This document shows positions 12,401 through 22,433 of a stretch of DNA of 64,000 nucleotides, piece after piece. The notes under the pieces were generated by a model. It was not told the origin of the DNA. It saw only the letters and a list, made by a program, of their open reading frames with translations, and ran no database searches. This DNA comes from Enoplolaimus lenunculus (taxonomy: Eukaryota; Nematoda; Enoplea; Enoplida; Thoracostomopsidae), in the NCBI GenBank assembly GCA_030248215.1, contig JASANG010001046.1, forward strand, positions 79,068 to 143,067, given 5' to 3'. The position numbers and the translations under genes were made by a program. The first letter of the stretch is position 1, and every line of letters begins with the position of its first letter.

Positions 12401-15400
12401 GAACCCACGGCCGACATGATCGGTCTGATAGGAATGTTAGGTTTGTGAACCTTCGGGAGACCGTACAAAATCGGTAATCGAGATCCTGAAGGATTTAAAT
12501 ATTTGGCGACATCTGCCGACATAAAATTACGTTTAACACATTCCATAGTGAATGCCCTAACTTTATCCTCAAAATTAACTGTTCTTTTATATAGTTCATT
12601 CAAATTTCCATCAATAATATGAAAGGTGTTAGGGTCATCCAAAATGGTGTTAACCTTTTCAACATAATCAGTACGGTTCAGAATTACAAAACCATTGCCT
12701 TTATCAGGCTTCGAAATAACAATGGATGTATCTTCTTTTAAATTTTTTATTGCTGCCCTAACCGATTTTGACACGTTCGGCGGAGTTTTATATCTGTGAA
12801 AGTTGGCTAAAGAAGCCTCAATTATTGATCTAAAGCGGTTAGTGAATGAATTAGGGAGATTCGCTATACCAGCATGTTTCATGACACCATACGCGAACAG
12901 CTCGCAATCGACAACAAATCGGAAACGGTTAACTTTACTCACAGATGGTATAAAACCTGGACCTAAACTTAACGCACACAATTCATCTTTAGTAAGAGCT
13001 CTATCAGAAAGGTTTGACACTACTTTGGACATATCCAAGCTTTCATACCTTTTTAGTTGAAGCACAGATAACTTTTCTAGTTTTCTGATGTATTCTGGAG
13101 ACTTTGACTTTAGAATGTTCCACGTACCATTTAACGTAACTTTTTAAGACGAAATTATCTATATAGGGTAACAACGAATTCAATTTTAAAACAATATTCT
13201 TAGTTTGGTTTGATAATACAGAAATTTTATGTCGTTTATTTTTAATTTCTCCCTTTAGTATATAAAATTGGAAATTCCGCTTATTTGGAATATTCCGGCG
13301 TATGACTGGATTTTTAAATCTTAAGAAATTTGGTACCAAAGACAAATCTATACATTTTTCAAGGAAATTTATATCCTCGGTTGATTTCATAATCTTATAC
13401 GAATTGTTTAACCAAGTTCTAAAGTCTCTTAGGATATTATGACCAAATTTGTCACGTATGCCCTTAAAGAGGCTTTCACCAAATTTGACTTTGACTAAAT
13501 TCATTACAGCTTGCATAGCAAACCTAGGTACAGCATTCTCGACTGGTTCAGGAGGTTGTAAGATATCGTTGTCCATACTATTAGGCAATATAAACTTTTC
13601 CACTTAAAATTCAAGGTAAAGGTTAGGAAAAAGCCCAACTGTGAGTCACAACTATATATCAAAATCAATCAGAACGATTAAATGAGGCTAATACAAGCAC
13701 AGCGGATATTACTACCAATTCAATTAGGTGAACACACCTTAAGTCAGGACTTAAATTCAATTTCGCACCTTATGCTATAACCAACAATCGTTAGCTATGT
13801 AATAGAATTGTAGAAGAAATAATAACTATTTGACGAATGTTATTATAACTGAAATTAACCAGCTGCTAAATGTTTTCCACAGAGAAGTATAAAGCAAAAC
13901 GAGTGAATTTAATGTGTTAAAGTATCAACCTAGGTCTAAATGACAACTATAATTTCCTTGTTGTCTAGCTGACAAAACAAATTAACAAAACAGAAACAAA
14001 TCAAAACAAAAGAATTTCAACTAAAGTAACAAAACCGAACCAAACTATAATACAGTCCTAAAAACAAGTATTATACGTATACGAAACACTAGAATCAATC
14101 ACAAGGCAAATCACAAGCCAAAATCACTTATAATACAGGCAACGAGCCAAACGAACAGAGATTTATAATCAACCTTCTAATTCCGATTCTTAGCTCCTTT
14201 TCCTCGCTTATGAAAGCCGCCTGGACGTTGAGCTTCGTACCAATTCTGATTAGCAGGGCTTGTTTCCCAGTGTGCAGGGTACCCCGGTCTTGACAGCGGT
14301 AGAAAACCCGGAAAAGAGTAACTTCCCCACCTAACACTCGGATACTGCGGAGTAGGTGGACGAACGGCCCAGTGCGGTTGATGATACGGTGTGCTGTGTA
14401 TGCGTGGCGGTGGTGGTCCAAAATTGCCGCTGATATTCGGTGGTGTTGCTGGAGATCCAGAGTATGACCCACTTGAGATTGGGCTGCTTGAGACCACTTT
14501 CGAATCTATGATATTAGCAATCGCCCCACACCGCCCACAAATTGCAGTCGGGACTAAGTCGACACGTGCGAAGCGCGTTTGTGTAAATCTTTCTTTAGTT
14601 TCGACCGTTACCGCCGTTTGACAACCCACTGATTTTGACGTTTCAAGAACAGACCCTTCGCTGCTAACCGAAATACCCTGTTGTGATGATGATCTATTAG
14701 AGCTGCCCGATGTACTGTCAATTTTGTCAGTGTTAACACTTTTCATTGACACATTACTAGAGTCAAAATTGACTGAAGTGTTACCTTTACTACCGTTCGA
14801 GCCACTGGAGAGATTGCCCTTGCTACGATCTAATCCCGAAGAATCGGACGACAACTCGACTGTACTAGCTGATGTATTGGCTGGTGACCTTGTTCCTGAT
14901 CGAGTGTTGTTAATCTCTTTGCTGCCCATTACCATTGAAATATTTCAGGTCCCCGCCATCGCGCCAACTGAAAATATGACTTTGTTACGCATGCATGCTC
15001 TATACCATTGCTGTTTAAATTATCCGGACAATAAAACTGCTTTTCAATTTATTTGGATTAAATTCTATCAGATGCCCATCACTTTTTACGCACTCAGTCC
15101 AAGTGCTATTTTTACGGCCAGAGCGACTTTGTTACGCATGCATGCTCTATACCATTGCTGTTTAAATTATCCGGATAATAATATTTATTTTCAATTATTT
15201 GGATTAATTTGTTCTATCAGATGCCCATCACTTTTTACGCACTCAGTCCAAGTGCTATTTTTTACCGCCAGAGCGACTTTGTTAAGCATGCATGCTCTAT
15301 ACCATTGCTGTTTAAATTATCCGGATAATAATATTTATTTTCAATTATTTGGATTAATTTGTTCTATCAGATGCCCATCACTTTTTACGCACTCAGTCCA

Positions 15401-18400
15401 AGTGCTATTTTTTACCGCCATAGCGGCGTTGCTAAGGAACAATATGCTGCGTCTAAATGTTTAAAAATAATCGGCGTACCGTTGCTAAATGTGGCTCTAA
15501 GGTTGGATCTAAAAACGCTAATGACCCGTCGCCAACCATTGTAAACAGCAGCATCAACCAAATCGTAGGTATTTTTAGCAATTTCCACGTTGAACCTTTG
15601 TCCAATTGAGCAACTAAAATTCGAATTTCAAATCACTACAAATAAATTGTACTGTCACAATCCATTTTTACACCGTAAACACGGAACATAATGGAAGTAT
15701 TGCATGGGGAGAGATAGAACTGATATATATACATATACATATACATATATATATTATGGCCTCTTCCCGAAATTTCAAGACAAAAACAGTTTTGCTAAAG
15801 CTTAGAATAACTTTGCGAATTATAGCCGAAAAAACTTCTGAACATAAAGTAGTTCCCCCACCCAACGGAAATCCCGGCTACGCCCTTGAAAAAGAGCGGT
15901 CCGACTGCGAGTATAACTTCAGTTTCATAAGCTCTACTGCCATTTATACGCTGCAATTGAAACTTTTCATAGCGTTCATAACTTTTTCTCACATGAATAC
16001 TTACTATGCATCACTATTTATAAGATGTAACTTCAAGCCAGGATTTCAGTTCCAACCTGATATGTAGCACGTGTTTGCGATTGCAATTCAGCCATAGGAG
16101 CTTGACGCTCGAGCACAAGGGGCGTTCTCACGCCTTATGGTGGTTTTTTCACAGCGCATGCGCGTAGTATTAATAATCAAACTCTTTGCATTGTGTATTA
16201 ATTAATGTATATAGAGTTGGTCTAAGTTACTCATAGTCTACTCAATTGTGACAAGATGTAAGTTAAACGTTGAAAGTGTTAAAAATGAACGATGTTTTGT
16301 GGCAGCTTTAATTTTAGGTTTTGATATACTGTGTTTGATTATAATAAATATAACCATTGTTACCTTCAAAGCTCAACCGTACCACCTGGAAACTTTAAAA
16401 AACCGCCTTATCATTCAATTTCAATTTATGATAGATACTATAACTGAACAGTTCAGCATACTTCTTTGTGTTGAGCTTAAAAGTGGAATGCTTCCAAGGC
16501 CAAATAAAACGAGCAGAGATCCTAAGACGACAAAAGGCAGTTGAAATCCGCCGATCTGAAATAATAGTTTCAATAATTTTGATTGTAAAGATCCTGAAAT
16601 ATCTACTGTACCGTTATGCGATCACACTATAAATTCCAGTGAGTTAATTTTGAACTGGAATGAGTTGAAACCACTCAGAAGCCTGAGCGCTGAATTAGGT
16701 GTTTCAGAACTCATGTTTCAGAATTGATCGAACTCGTTCTAAGTTAATTTACCAACTGATGCGGAATTAAATCAGCTCAGAGTGAGTTAATATTAACTGT
16801 TATTAACCAGAGTTTACAGTGCATGTACAACAGACGGACAATGCTTATTGAGATGGCACGCAAGCCTGAGCGTATTCATAGGCCTATGAATTTAAAGCAC
16901 TTGAGTTTAAACAAATAAATTCTGAAATGATCAATCTAAAGGAAATACCTCTACACCACAGTTAAGTATGCAAAAACTGCTATGCAAACAATGTGGATTT
17001 TATGTTAGTATCCGTATAAACCGCCACCTTATACAGAATCTTGGTTTAATATCAATAGCAAAGATTGATCAATCAATTCTTTACAGCTAAGGTCTAAAGC
17101 AATACGTGTCGCCCGATACCTCATAAAGAAATCCGCCAATAGCTGGTCCTCCCATTAATCCAAGACCATTGAACGTTTCTAACAGTCCCTGAAAATATGA
17201 TTTTGGCAAAAAAGTCTAAAACTGAAGAGAATTTTGATAGCTCAAGAAACTACTCGACTCAAGGAATTTTTCCGTGTTTTAGTATCATTATCTTCTGTCA
17301 ATTATTTTATATATTTCACTACTAGCGGTATTTATTTGCGCATAAACCAGTGTCAACATTTACTCAAGGAGTAGTCTTCGAAAACGCTAGAGACAAGGCG
17401 CGTACGTCTTCCATGCAGTGCCTATAGCTACATGTAAAGCGTATTATCCTAAGTCCAATCGTAAACTAGGTAGTTTTAATATTAAAACCTCAGTATTGCA
17501 CAAGAGACAGCGATCGTATATATTTCGTATATTTCTTTCGCCCCGAACACTTTACCCACCACATCTGATATCAGATGCCCAGAGATGACGGGACTGTCAG
17601 CATGCTTACTACAATTCTTGCAGTTCGACCTGGAAATTGATCTGCAACAATGCTAAATGATGCCGTTAGAAATGCTGCTTCGCCAATCGCTTGAAAGCAA
17701 CGCACGGTGAAGCACAACGAAACAAATGTAGTCTCATCAGTGACTAGATTAAGCATCCTAAAATATTCTGATTTTAGCAATGATAAAGATAGTTTCTATA
17801 TCGATCAGATATAAAGTAAATCATAAGCCGAAACCATGCTCTTGTATAGGTTACTTTCCGTCACAATTAAAGTTAAAGCTTAGGCTTTTTCTAATGCTTA
17901 GACTAAAGCTTTGTCACAGATAGTGGGTCACATGGTGCTTAAATCAACGCCCCGTCGGTCACGGTAAGTTATGGGTAATAAACGCAGGCGCAACCAGGTG
18001 AGGTGGTGATGCTTCTAAAAAATTAGTTTCGCTTATTTATGTGTCTGTCTGGCGTTGATACGACTGAACAACTTGCCTGCGGCACAGTTTAGATTACATA
18101 GTATTAAATCACTAAAACTCAATTCAACCTTCCTGACTCTTGGCAATCTATAACATTGTACCGAGATTTAATTTTAAAAGATGATGGTGGCTTCTCGGTC
18201 GGGATGTTAAACTCGGGGGGAGTTTCCCAGGCTGCGGCGGGCGAGTGTGGGACAACGGGCAAGCCAACCTTACATGGGCGGAGAAGCTAGGAAAGAGAAA
18301 TGGAAGGAAGATGAAATTTGGTACAATAAAATTTGTGATTCTGAGTTTTTCGGTATTGGTCTAAAACTCAATTAACGGTAAAGCTGACATATCAGTACCG

Positions 18401-21400
18401 CTATCCAAATTTCAGTACCGGTATAACCGTATTTTATAGTACCGGTGCAACACTAGTTTGTATATGTGTATCGTAATTTAAACTCAATTGACCTACCCAA
18501 ATAGAACAGATGCTACTCCTGTAATGCATAGACCAGAAGCGAACAGAAAATTGGCACCAATAGTGACTATCTGTAAAACAACGAATTTGTTCGAATATAC
18601 TAGGATAAACTACATGGGTATTTAGAAATCCACTTTCATAAACAGAGCTGAACGTTTTCACGCTTCTGTTTATAATACCAAGAGCGGATGATGACTCTTT
18701 ACAACAGTGTGCAACTACCGAAATTTGTGTGTAGAAATTGTACAACCGGGTGTTGTATTTTGTCCGACTTATTTGGGGAGAGGGGTCCCTATCACATGCA
18801 CTATATAGGGCCGAAGCCGCCACTTCTCATACCCCCATTTTGGGAGGGTCCCACTCCTAAACGGGCGGCCACCGTATCCGGTTGAAACAAAAAGCGCCGA
18901 AGTTTTGAAACACGTCTGGCTTATTCATTTTAAAGATGGCTTCACTTTCCAAATCCACCATTTTGCAACTTTTGTGTGGAACCGTTTTTCGAAAAGGCTG
19001 GTCACAGCTATCAAACACGAGCGTGAGCTCGGCAAAATTCAAATCAATCACCGAGAAATGCTGTATGAACCTCTACGCTGGGTTTCCCCACCCTGTAGTT
19101 TGGGGGCCCCACCCCTGCCAGCTCCGGCGCTGGCAATAATCCTAAATTAAAACTATAAGCGGATCATTTTTGATGCCGTAAACATACTGTGCCCAGGTTT
19201 TATTAAGTTGTACTCCCCCCTGAATAAGGGGGGTGTAGGCCGTAAACGCAATGCGTGCCGGGGGTACATTCATTCCATCACAGAATGTGCCCACTTGCAT
19301 ACTCTTATTGAAGTATGCATGACCCACTCTTGGTAAGACTCACTATGTTTTAATTCTGTAAGGATCGAATGCTTATCCTGCCACTGCCTCGTTTTGAATA
19401 CACATTGTGTTTTACACTGCAAAAATGGTGAATCAAATTGACTTCTCCAAAATAGGCTCTACGGGACTACACAAACTGAGTCAAATTAGACTCCGCTAGA
19501 GTCAAACGTGCGACTCAGTGAATCGATCCCGAAAAGCCTTTTTTGAAAGAGTCAATTTGACTCACCATTTTTTGCAGTGTACTTACACTGAATAGCATAA
19601 CGGAACGCATTATTATATGTTTGTATATACCAATTAAACTAAAATTATTTAAGTAATGGTTTTGAATACATATTGATGTTTATAAACTAAAAATTAAATA
19701 AATTTCGCGAAACCATGCAATGTTTCCGTCGTTTCGTTCAACTTACATATCGACCAATAATAGGCGCGCCTACAAACTCGACCAATTCAAAGATACCAAA
19801 TACAAGACCCTGCACGCTTGCTGAGACTCCTTTGTCGGTGGCCTTAATGAACAGAGCACAATCAAACGCCGAATGGTAAAGTTTTAACAAAAATTCTCGA
19901 ATACCAAACCTTTTTTGATTAGTATAAGTCTTTCTTATAGCGTTCGGTATGCTGACGTATATACATTAAGACGTGCTGCTAAACAAACGATTTGGGCTTG
20001 GTGTAAAGATGAGTTATTTTGATATTTTTCAATTTTAACAAAATGTCCACAAAACAGATTTAATCTTGAAGCTTTTAAAGCCACACATTAAATCTGCTCT
20101 GCTAAAAGTTGTCGTTATCAAAAAAAAATAAAAGCGTTATTCTCGCGTACCACTTCAGGAAAGAACGGCGCAATAGACGAAAATACAATTGAGCTTGAAA
20201 CGTTCGCAAACGCAAGTACAACGATCGTTATCTTTTGCCGAGTTGTAAGCGCCGTCAGAGATTCTGTTGACGAACTCGAATCACTTGATGATTGATCCTA
20301 AAATGTGTTTACATCTAGCAAATACATATTTTCAGGTAACCGTCACAGGAGCGTATACAAGTGAAGTGGTAGAGACAAATTATCCCCCTTCCGAACTGAA
20401 ATTATGGCTGCGCGACTGGTAACGGTGCCAAAAATCAGCACAGTTTCAATTAAACTTGGGTTTATATATGTATTGTAACGGATTGTATTTGCACGTATTG
20501 TCATTATAAACCTTGGAGCTACCAACCTATATTATTTAGAAAAGCGAACCATTTTTTCTCACGGGACTATAATAGAGTAAGCTTCTTCACTGTATAAAAT
20601 CGTGAGTCAAATTCACTCTTCGAAATAGGCTCCACGGGACTACACAAACTAAAGGAAATTCGACTCCGCCGGCAGTCAAATTCGACTCACTGAGAGTCGC
20701 ACGTTTGACTCTGACGGAGTCGAATTGGACTCAGTTTGTGCAGTCCCGTACAGTCTATTTTGAAGAGAGTCAATTTGACTCACGATTTTTTACAGTGTAA
20801 CATCTTGAAATGCTTCTATAGTCGGACAACCTTAGTCCAGAGTATATAACTCATACCTAAAGGGGGTAAACTTTGCTTTCAGGGTCAAAAGTTATAGGAC
20901 CTGTTGCCAACTGGTATTAAGTGCTACTGTAGTGACCCGAATAAGAGGGGGAATCCCCATTTTGAGTCCGAATCAATAGGAGTCCGTATCACTAAATAAG
21001 AGTCCGTAAGCGGATAGTGTACCTAAATTCTAATTTGAGTCCATGAAGGTCAGATATTCCTAATTGTAGTGCATAAATTACTCCAGGACCAAATAAAATT
21101 GAGTTCGAATCTTTAAAGCGTCCTTAAACTTTGAAAGTAAATACCTCAGTATAACCTTGTATGATCGCTCAAGCTATTGACGCAAGACAAATAAACGTTC
21201 AATTCAACGGATAGTTGCAGTACCGGATATATATCACGGTGGCGGAGCGTGGGTTAAAAATAAATAACAGTCCGTAACCGAATAACAAGGGGGGTACCCT
21301 CTGGAGAGACCAAATAAATATCAGCCCCCCTCTTATTCGGGTCACTACAGTACGCACAATTGAGAATACCAGCGCTGACCTGATTGAGCTCTGTTCCTGA

Positions 21401-21844
21401 CCGCACTTGAATATATGACCGCGAAATATTTTCGAGTCCGGTACTGAAACTAGGTGCTCGACTAAAAATTCGATACTGGAGCGCTCCGGCAGACGCATGA
21501 GTTCGATGGTTCTTTTTCTGACGTTTGCTGTTATTTTGTGTATAGTGTCTACCGGGATTACTTCTAGCAGATGGGGTAAATTTTTCCGTTGGGGGACTGT
21601 TTGAATTCGACGTCGCAACTGAATAGCCCCCTTGGCTGCATGGCAAGGAATCGTGCAGTTCTGATGGATAATCATCATTTGGTGCTGAATGCATTGGCTG
21701 GCTTGCATCAGGTTCGACAGAAGCCGAGCGATACACTATAGGTAATGAATGTGGGCCGTCGTGGGAGCTAGAAGGAAGCAGTGGAGCAGTTTCCAGCGGA
21801 CTGAGACTATCATCGGATGGTGTTTGTGAGCCACTGACACTCAT
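6500..21844 (-). CDS. SLC18B1: MFS vesicular transporter, SLC18B1 (vesicular polyamine transporter) orthologue
   Basis: Fourteen minus-strand exons: 21380-21844, 20151-20297, 19747-19842, 18497-18570, 17610-17757, 17120-17188, 16462-16555, one copy of exon 8 (15480-15613 or 10460-10593), 9680-9778, 8995-9086, 7974-8069, 7494-7568, 6690-6783 and 6500-6634. All phases agree with one exon 8 copy, giving 605 aa. Recognisable family stretches include SSIVFSSIAPFFPEV (span 1), GVSASVQGLVFGIFELVEF (span 2), ANFLFASGLCITGVASVLFG (span 3), GLLETFNGLGLMGGPAIGGF (span 5) and GSLAFLDPTLEPHL (span 7). Human SLC18B1 is known to load polyamines into vesicles using the proton gradient. The N-terminal 155 residues are serine-rich and cytosolic, with an acidic dileucine-like signal (ETAPLLP) that could direct sorting to endosomes or vesicles. 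Intron 11 appears to be GC-AG. The last exon, after an intron of only 55 nt, is the least certain. A Penelope-like element sits between the exon 8 copies. Confidence 0.9.
7795..7915 (-). other. Hydrophobic open stretch inside an SLC18B1 intron
   Basis: After a CAG at about 7918, the minus strand reads a span-like sequence (TISAVAIVFLVLCGFIFVAP) ending in a stop. It resembles the last span of an MFS protein, but it lies upstream of two exons that clearly belong in the main transcript, and its phase does not fit the preceding exon. It could be an alternative end, a relic or chance. Confidence 0.2.
9192..9400. mobile_element. Decayed TTAGGC-bearing MITE
   Basis: GCTTAGGCTT repeats are followed by GTTACGACCCTGTTCTATACAT, which matches the right end of the intact element at 22434-22581. 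The left end is degraded and no target duplication was found. It lies in an intron of the SLC18B1 gene. Confidence 0.5.
9966..10710. repeat. Long direct repeat, copy A, containing SLC18B1 exon 8 and a 150-bp tandem repeat
   Basis: This stretch is almost identical to 14985-15745. It contains three tandem units of 150 bp (each with CATGCTCTATACCATTGCTG or a variant, at 9971, 10121 and 10271), then exon 8, then intron sequence up to an AT microsatellite near 10703. Differences from the other copy are confined to the first unit, a few bases near 10673 and the microsatellite. The near-identity indicates a recent duplication, or two alleles joined in assembly. Confidence 0.9.
10460..10593 (-). CDS. 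SLC18B1: SLC18B1 exon 8, copy A
   Basis: A 134-nt exon after TTTTAG and before GTACGC, encoding GSLAFLDPTLEPHL and the preceding span. It begins with two bases of a codon and ends on a codon boundary. It is identical in sequence to 15480-15613. This copy is nearest exon 9 and lies downstream of the Penelope element in the transcript direction. Confidence 0.85.
10786..13065 (-). CDS. Penelope-like reverse transcriptase with C-terminal GIY-YIG endonuclease
   Basis: A 759-aa open frame. Visible in order: a KPDKGNGFVIL motif near residue 120, LYGLPKVHKPNIPIRPI near 200, RT motif A (SYDVTSLFTNVP) near 270, GVAMGSPLGPVLANIF near 330, the catalytic YVDDTFAIF near 370, and near 650 a GIY-YIG-type domain with YKYTCSSCSLGYVGST followed by R and an EHK. 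All expected catalytic motifs are present and the frame is long and open, so the insertion is recent. The nuclease nicks the target and the RT primes on it. The reading frame starts inside the upstream ORF's 3' end (23-bp overlap, different frame), so the natural N-terminus may lie further upstream. Confidence 0.92.
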   Translation of the reverse strand: MLQLKRYESLDMSKVVSNLSDRALTKDELCALSLGPGFIPSVSKVNRFRFVVDCELFAYGVMKHAGIANLPNSFTNRFRSIIEASLANFHRYKTPPNVSKSVRAAIKNLKEDTSIVISKPDKGNGFVILNRTDYVEKVNTILDDPNTFHIIDGNLNELYKRTVNFEDKVRAFTMECVKRNFMSADVAKYLNPSGSRLPILYGLPKVHKPNIPIRPIMSAVGSACHNLAKFIDRLLKPLSIGDFTIDSSFKFSKEVINLNVKSGVMVSYDVTSLFTNVPIFDTLEIIKKAALNNSYSDNFPIDLLVKAVSLCTLNLNFIFNGKIYAQHEGVAMGSPLGPVLANIFMVDFERRALNECPPEFKPTFYRRYVDDTFAIFSNLEQADLFLQFINGRHPKIKFTLESEANNSIAFLDIKINRNPLDGSISTGIYRKKTYSNQILNFNSFMPMKYKVNLIGCLLFRCFEISSNNINLKDEISFLKNLFRANNFPTSIIEKTFRLFINKRLGKISDSDDSNWLHLHHFNFDFTACHTPYAISFLSQDNGRELENEFPVEESVNQEGQSSSGTSTETSIETVDTDKRVRTIVLKIPFLGSHSGYLKKQIKLLCSEQFQNYKNKIEVRVIFYNHTKLKSMFKFKDEIPPMLRSRIIYKYTCSSCSLGYVGSTNRHLFKRACEHKQISDRTLEITKTSSNLNSAISDHVTRLNHQCDFEDFSILDSISGQSSSKLRDMFALQILEAIHISQENPSLNIQNNAFIFQIFK
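13043..13603 (-). CDS. N-terminal region upstream of the Penelope-like RT
   Basis: A 186-aa open frame (starts MEKFILPNSMDNDILQPPEP) immediately upstream of the RT ORF and overlapping it in another frame. It is rich in lysine and hydrophobic residues (for example VKSYVKWYVEHSK-like helices). In Penelope-like elements a long N-terminal part normally precedes the RT core in the same polyprotein. The two frames here may reflect a single shift, a short intron, or a programmed frame change. No separate enzymatic motif was recognised. Confidence 0.7.
   Translation of the reverse strand: MEKFILPNSMDNDILQPPEPVENAVPRFAMQAVMNLVKVKFGESLFKGIRDKFGHNILRDFRTWLNNSYKIMKSTEDINFLEKCIDLSLVPNFLRFKNPVIRRNIPNKRNFQFYILKGEIKNKRHKISVLSNQTKNIVLKLNSLLPYIDNFVLKSYVKWYVEHSKVKVSRIHQKTRKVICASTKKV
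14177..14935 (-). CDS. ORF1 of the Penelope-like element
   Basis: A 252-aa open frame 573 bp upstream of the RT region and on the same strand, starting 5-10 bp from the element's 5' edge. The first 100 residues are serine-rich. The middle has a short CGRCGAI cysteine pair. The C-terminal third is proline- and aromatic-rich (PPPPRIHSTPYHQPH) and ends in a basic tail (KRGKGAKNRN). No catalytic domain is visible. The composition suggests a disordered nucleic-acid-binding protein, but this is inference. An ORF1 is reported in only some Penelope-like lineages. Confidence 0.65.
   Translation of the reverse strand: MVMGSKEINNTRSGTRSPANTSASTVELSSDSSGLDRSKGNLSSGSNGSKGNTSVNFDSSNVSMKSVNTDKIDSTSGSSNRSSSQQGISVSSEGSVLETSKSVGCQTAVTVETKERFTQTRFARVDLVPTAICGRCGAIANIIDSKVVSSSPISSGSYSGSPATPPNISGNFGPPPPRIHSTPYHQPHWAVRPPTPQYPSVRWGSYSFPGFLPLSRPGYPAHWETSPANQNWYEAQRPGGFHKRGKGAKNRN
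14985..15745. repeat. Long direct repeat, copy B, containing SLC18B1 exon 8
   Basis: Near-identical partner of 9966-10710: three tandem 147-150 bp units (CATGCTCTAT at 14994, 15141 and 15291), the second exon 8 copy, and intron sequence ending in a TATACA microsatellite at 15722-15755. It continues into unique intron 7 sequence, so in the transcript direction it is the first copy met. Confidence 0.9.
15480..15613 (-). CDS. SLC18B1: SLC18B1 exon 8, copy B
   Basis: Identical in sequence to 10460-10593, with the same acceptor (TTTTAG) and donor (GTACGC). At 134 nt it is not a multiple of three, so a transcript that used both copies would lose frame. It is first in transcript order and directly follows the unique exon 7 intron, so it may be the copy normally spliced to exon 7. 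Confidence 0.85.
16625..16815. mobile_element. MITE-like element with GAGTTAATT repeats
   Basis: Ends read CACTATAAATTCC and, inverted, CACTGTAAACTCTGG. The interior has GAGTTAATT and CTCAGA motifs in both orientations. A related copy lies at 55478-55622, ending GAAAGTTACAGTG. It lies between exons 6 and 7 of SLC18B1. No target duplication was identified. Confidence 0.4.
18675..19345. mobile_element. Two decayed copies of the AAGAGTGGATGATC hairpin element
   Basis: At 18678 the sequence AAGAGCGGATGATGACTCTT, followed by CAACAGTGTGCAACT, matches the left end of the better-preserved element at 53285-53576. At 19150-19335 a second decayed copy has GCGGATCATTTTTGA on one side and ACTCTTATTGAAGTATGCATGACCCACTCTTGG on the other, written here only as a positional note. 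GGGGGTGTA and CCCCCCTGAATAAGG face each other in its middle. Both are in SLC18B1 intron 3. Confidence 0.45.
19415..19577. mobile_element. Palindromic fold-back MITE (copy 2) with TA duplication
   Basis: CACTGCAAAAATGGTGA at the left and TCACCATTTTTTGCAGTG at the right, flanked by TA on both sides. Inside, GACTCCGCTAGAGTC and related motifs face each other. Same family as 6150-6350. Lies in an intron of SLC18B1. Confidence 0.75.
20590..20798. mobile_element. Palindromic fold-back MITE (copy 3)
   Basis: CACTGTATAAAATCGTGAG at the left and CTCACGATTTTTTACAGTG at the right. Internal arms GGACTACACAAACT and AGTTTGTGCAGTCC confirm near-complete palindromy. It lies between exons 1 and 2 of SLC18B1, some 300 bp from exon 2. 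Confidence 0.75.
20927..21350. mobile_element. TA-flanked MITE next to SLC18B1 exon 1
   Basis: A 424-bp element with 24-bp inverted ends, CTGTAGTGACCCGAATAAGA and its complement, flanked by TA at 20925-20926 and 21351-21352. No coding capacity. It ends only 29 bp inside the intron from the exon 1 donor (21380), so most of the intron's 5' end is transposon. A related, older copy starts at 24737. Confidence 0.85.
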
Positions 21845-22433
21845 TGTTTAGTTCAAGAAATTATTAAAGCTACAAATATGGCAAAAATACTAAAATGGTA
21901 AAAAATTTCACAGCGCATAAAACATCCAAAAAGGTTGTTATTTTGGCTAAATATGCTCGGCTGTAAACACATTTACCCTTCGTGAGCAATCGGAATGCGA
22001 ATAAATTATGTTTAAACGTGTGGCAGTGTTCAGTATAATTACATCTTAATATTGCGAAAACACACAGGTTATCCATATCTGTGTTGTCCAGTCCCCAGCA
22101 GAGAACCCCGCACCAGCGTCTGACCTCGTCACCGAGGACTACGAGACCGTAGATACAACTTGAACCTAAATTATGAGATATAATACAAAATGGATTGTTT
22201 TGTTTTGCACCTTTGTGTCTAAAAAATGTACACCGAACATTTAAAATTTAAATACTTGGCACTCGGCAGTGAACATTCGTTTGGCAAGTGCTCTTATTTC
22301 GCAGCCATCAGCATTAACATATTCGGTAAACATCAGTTTTGTACAAGGCTTCTACGGTTTCCATTCCTTGACAAATATTGCAACACCGCCCAGAAACCCG
22401 GGCACCGCGTTGTACATGCATCATCGAAATTTT

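Larger units (their letters stand above)
10740..14940 (-). mobile_element. Penelope-like retroelement with ORF1, RT and GIY-YIG endonuclease
   Basis: A nearly complete Penelope-like element of about 4.2 kb in the same orientation as the host gene. From its 5' end it carries ORF1 (14177-14935), an N-terminal RT-associated ORF (13043-13603), and the main RT plus GIY-YIG ORF (10786-13065). The 3' end abuts an AT microsatellite at 10703-10724 and the 5' end abuts the long direct repeat near 14980. No terminal inverted repeats are seen. Penelope-like elements are distinct from LTR and LINE elements and encode a GIY-YIG nuclease. Boundaries are approximate because a flanking long repeat, not a short target duplication, surrounds the element. 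Confidence 0.9.

Noticed and set aside
18185-18300. GC-rich segment that might be a LINE coding fragment
   Set aside because: One open stretch of about 35 codons shows no recognisable RT or endonuclease motif.
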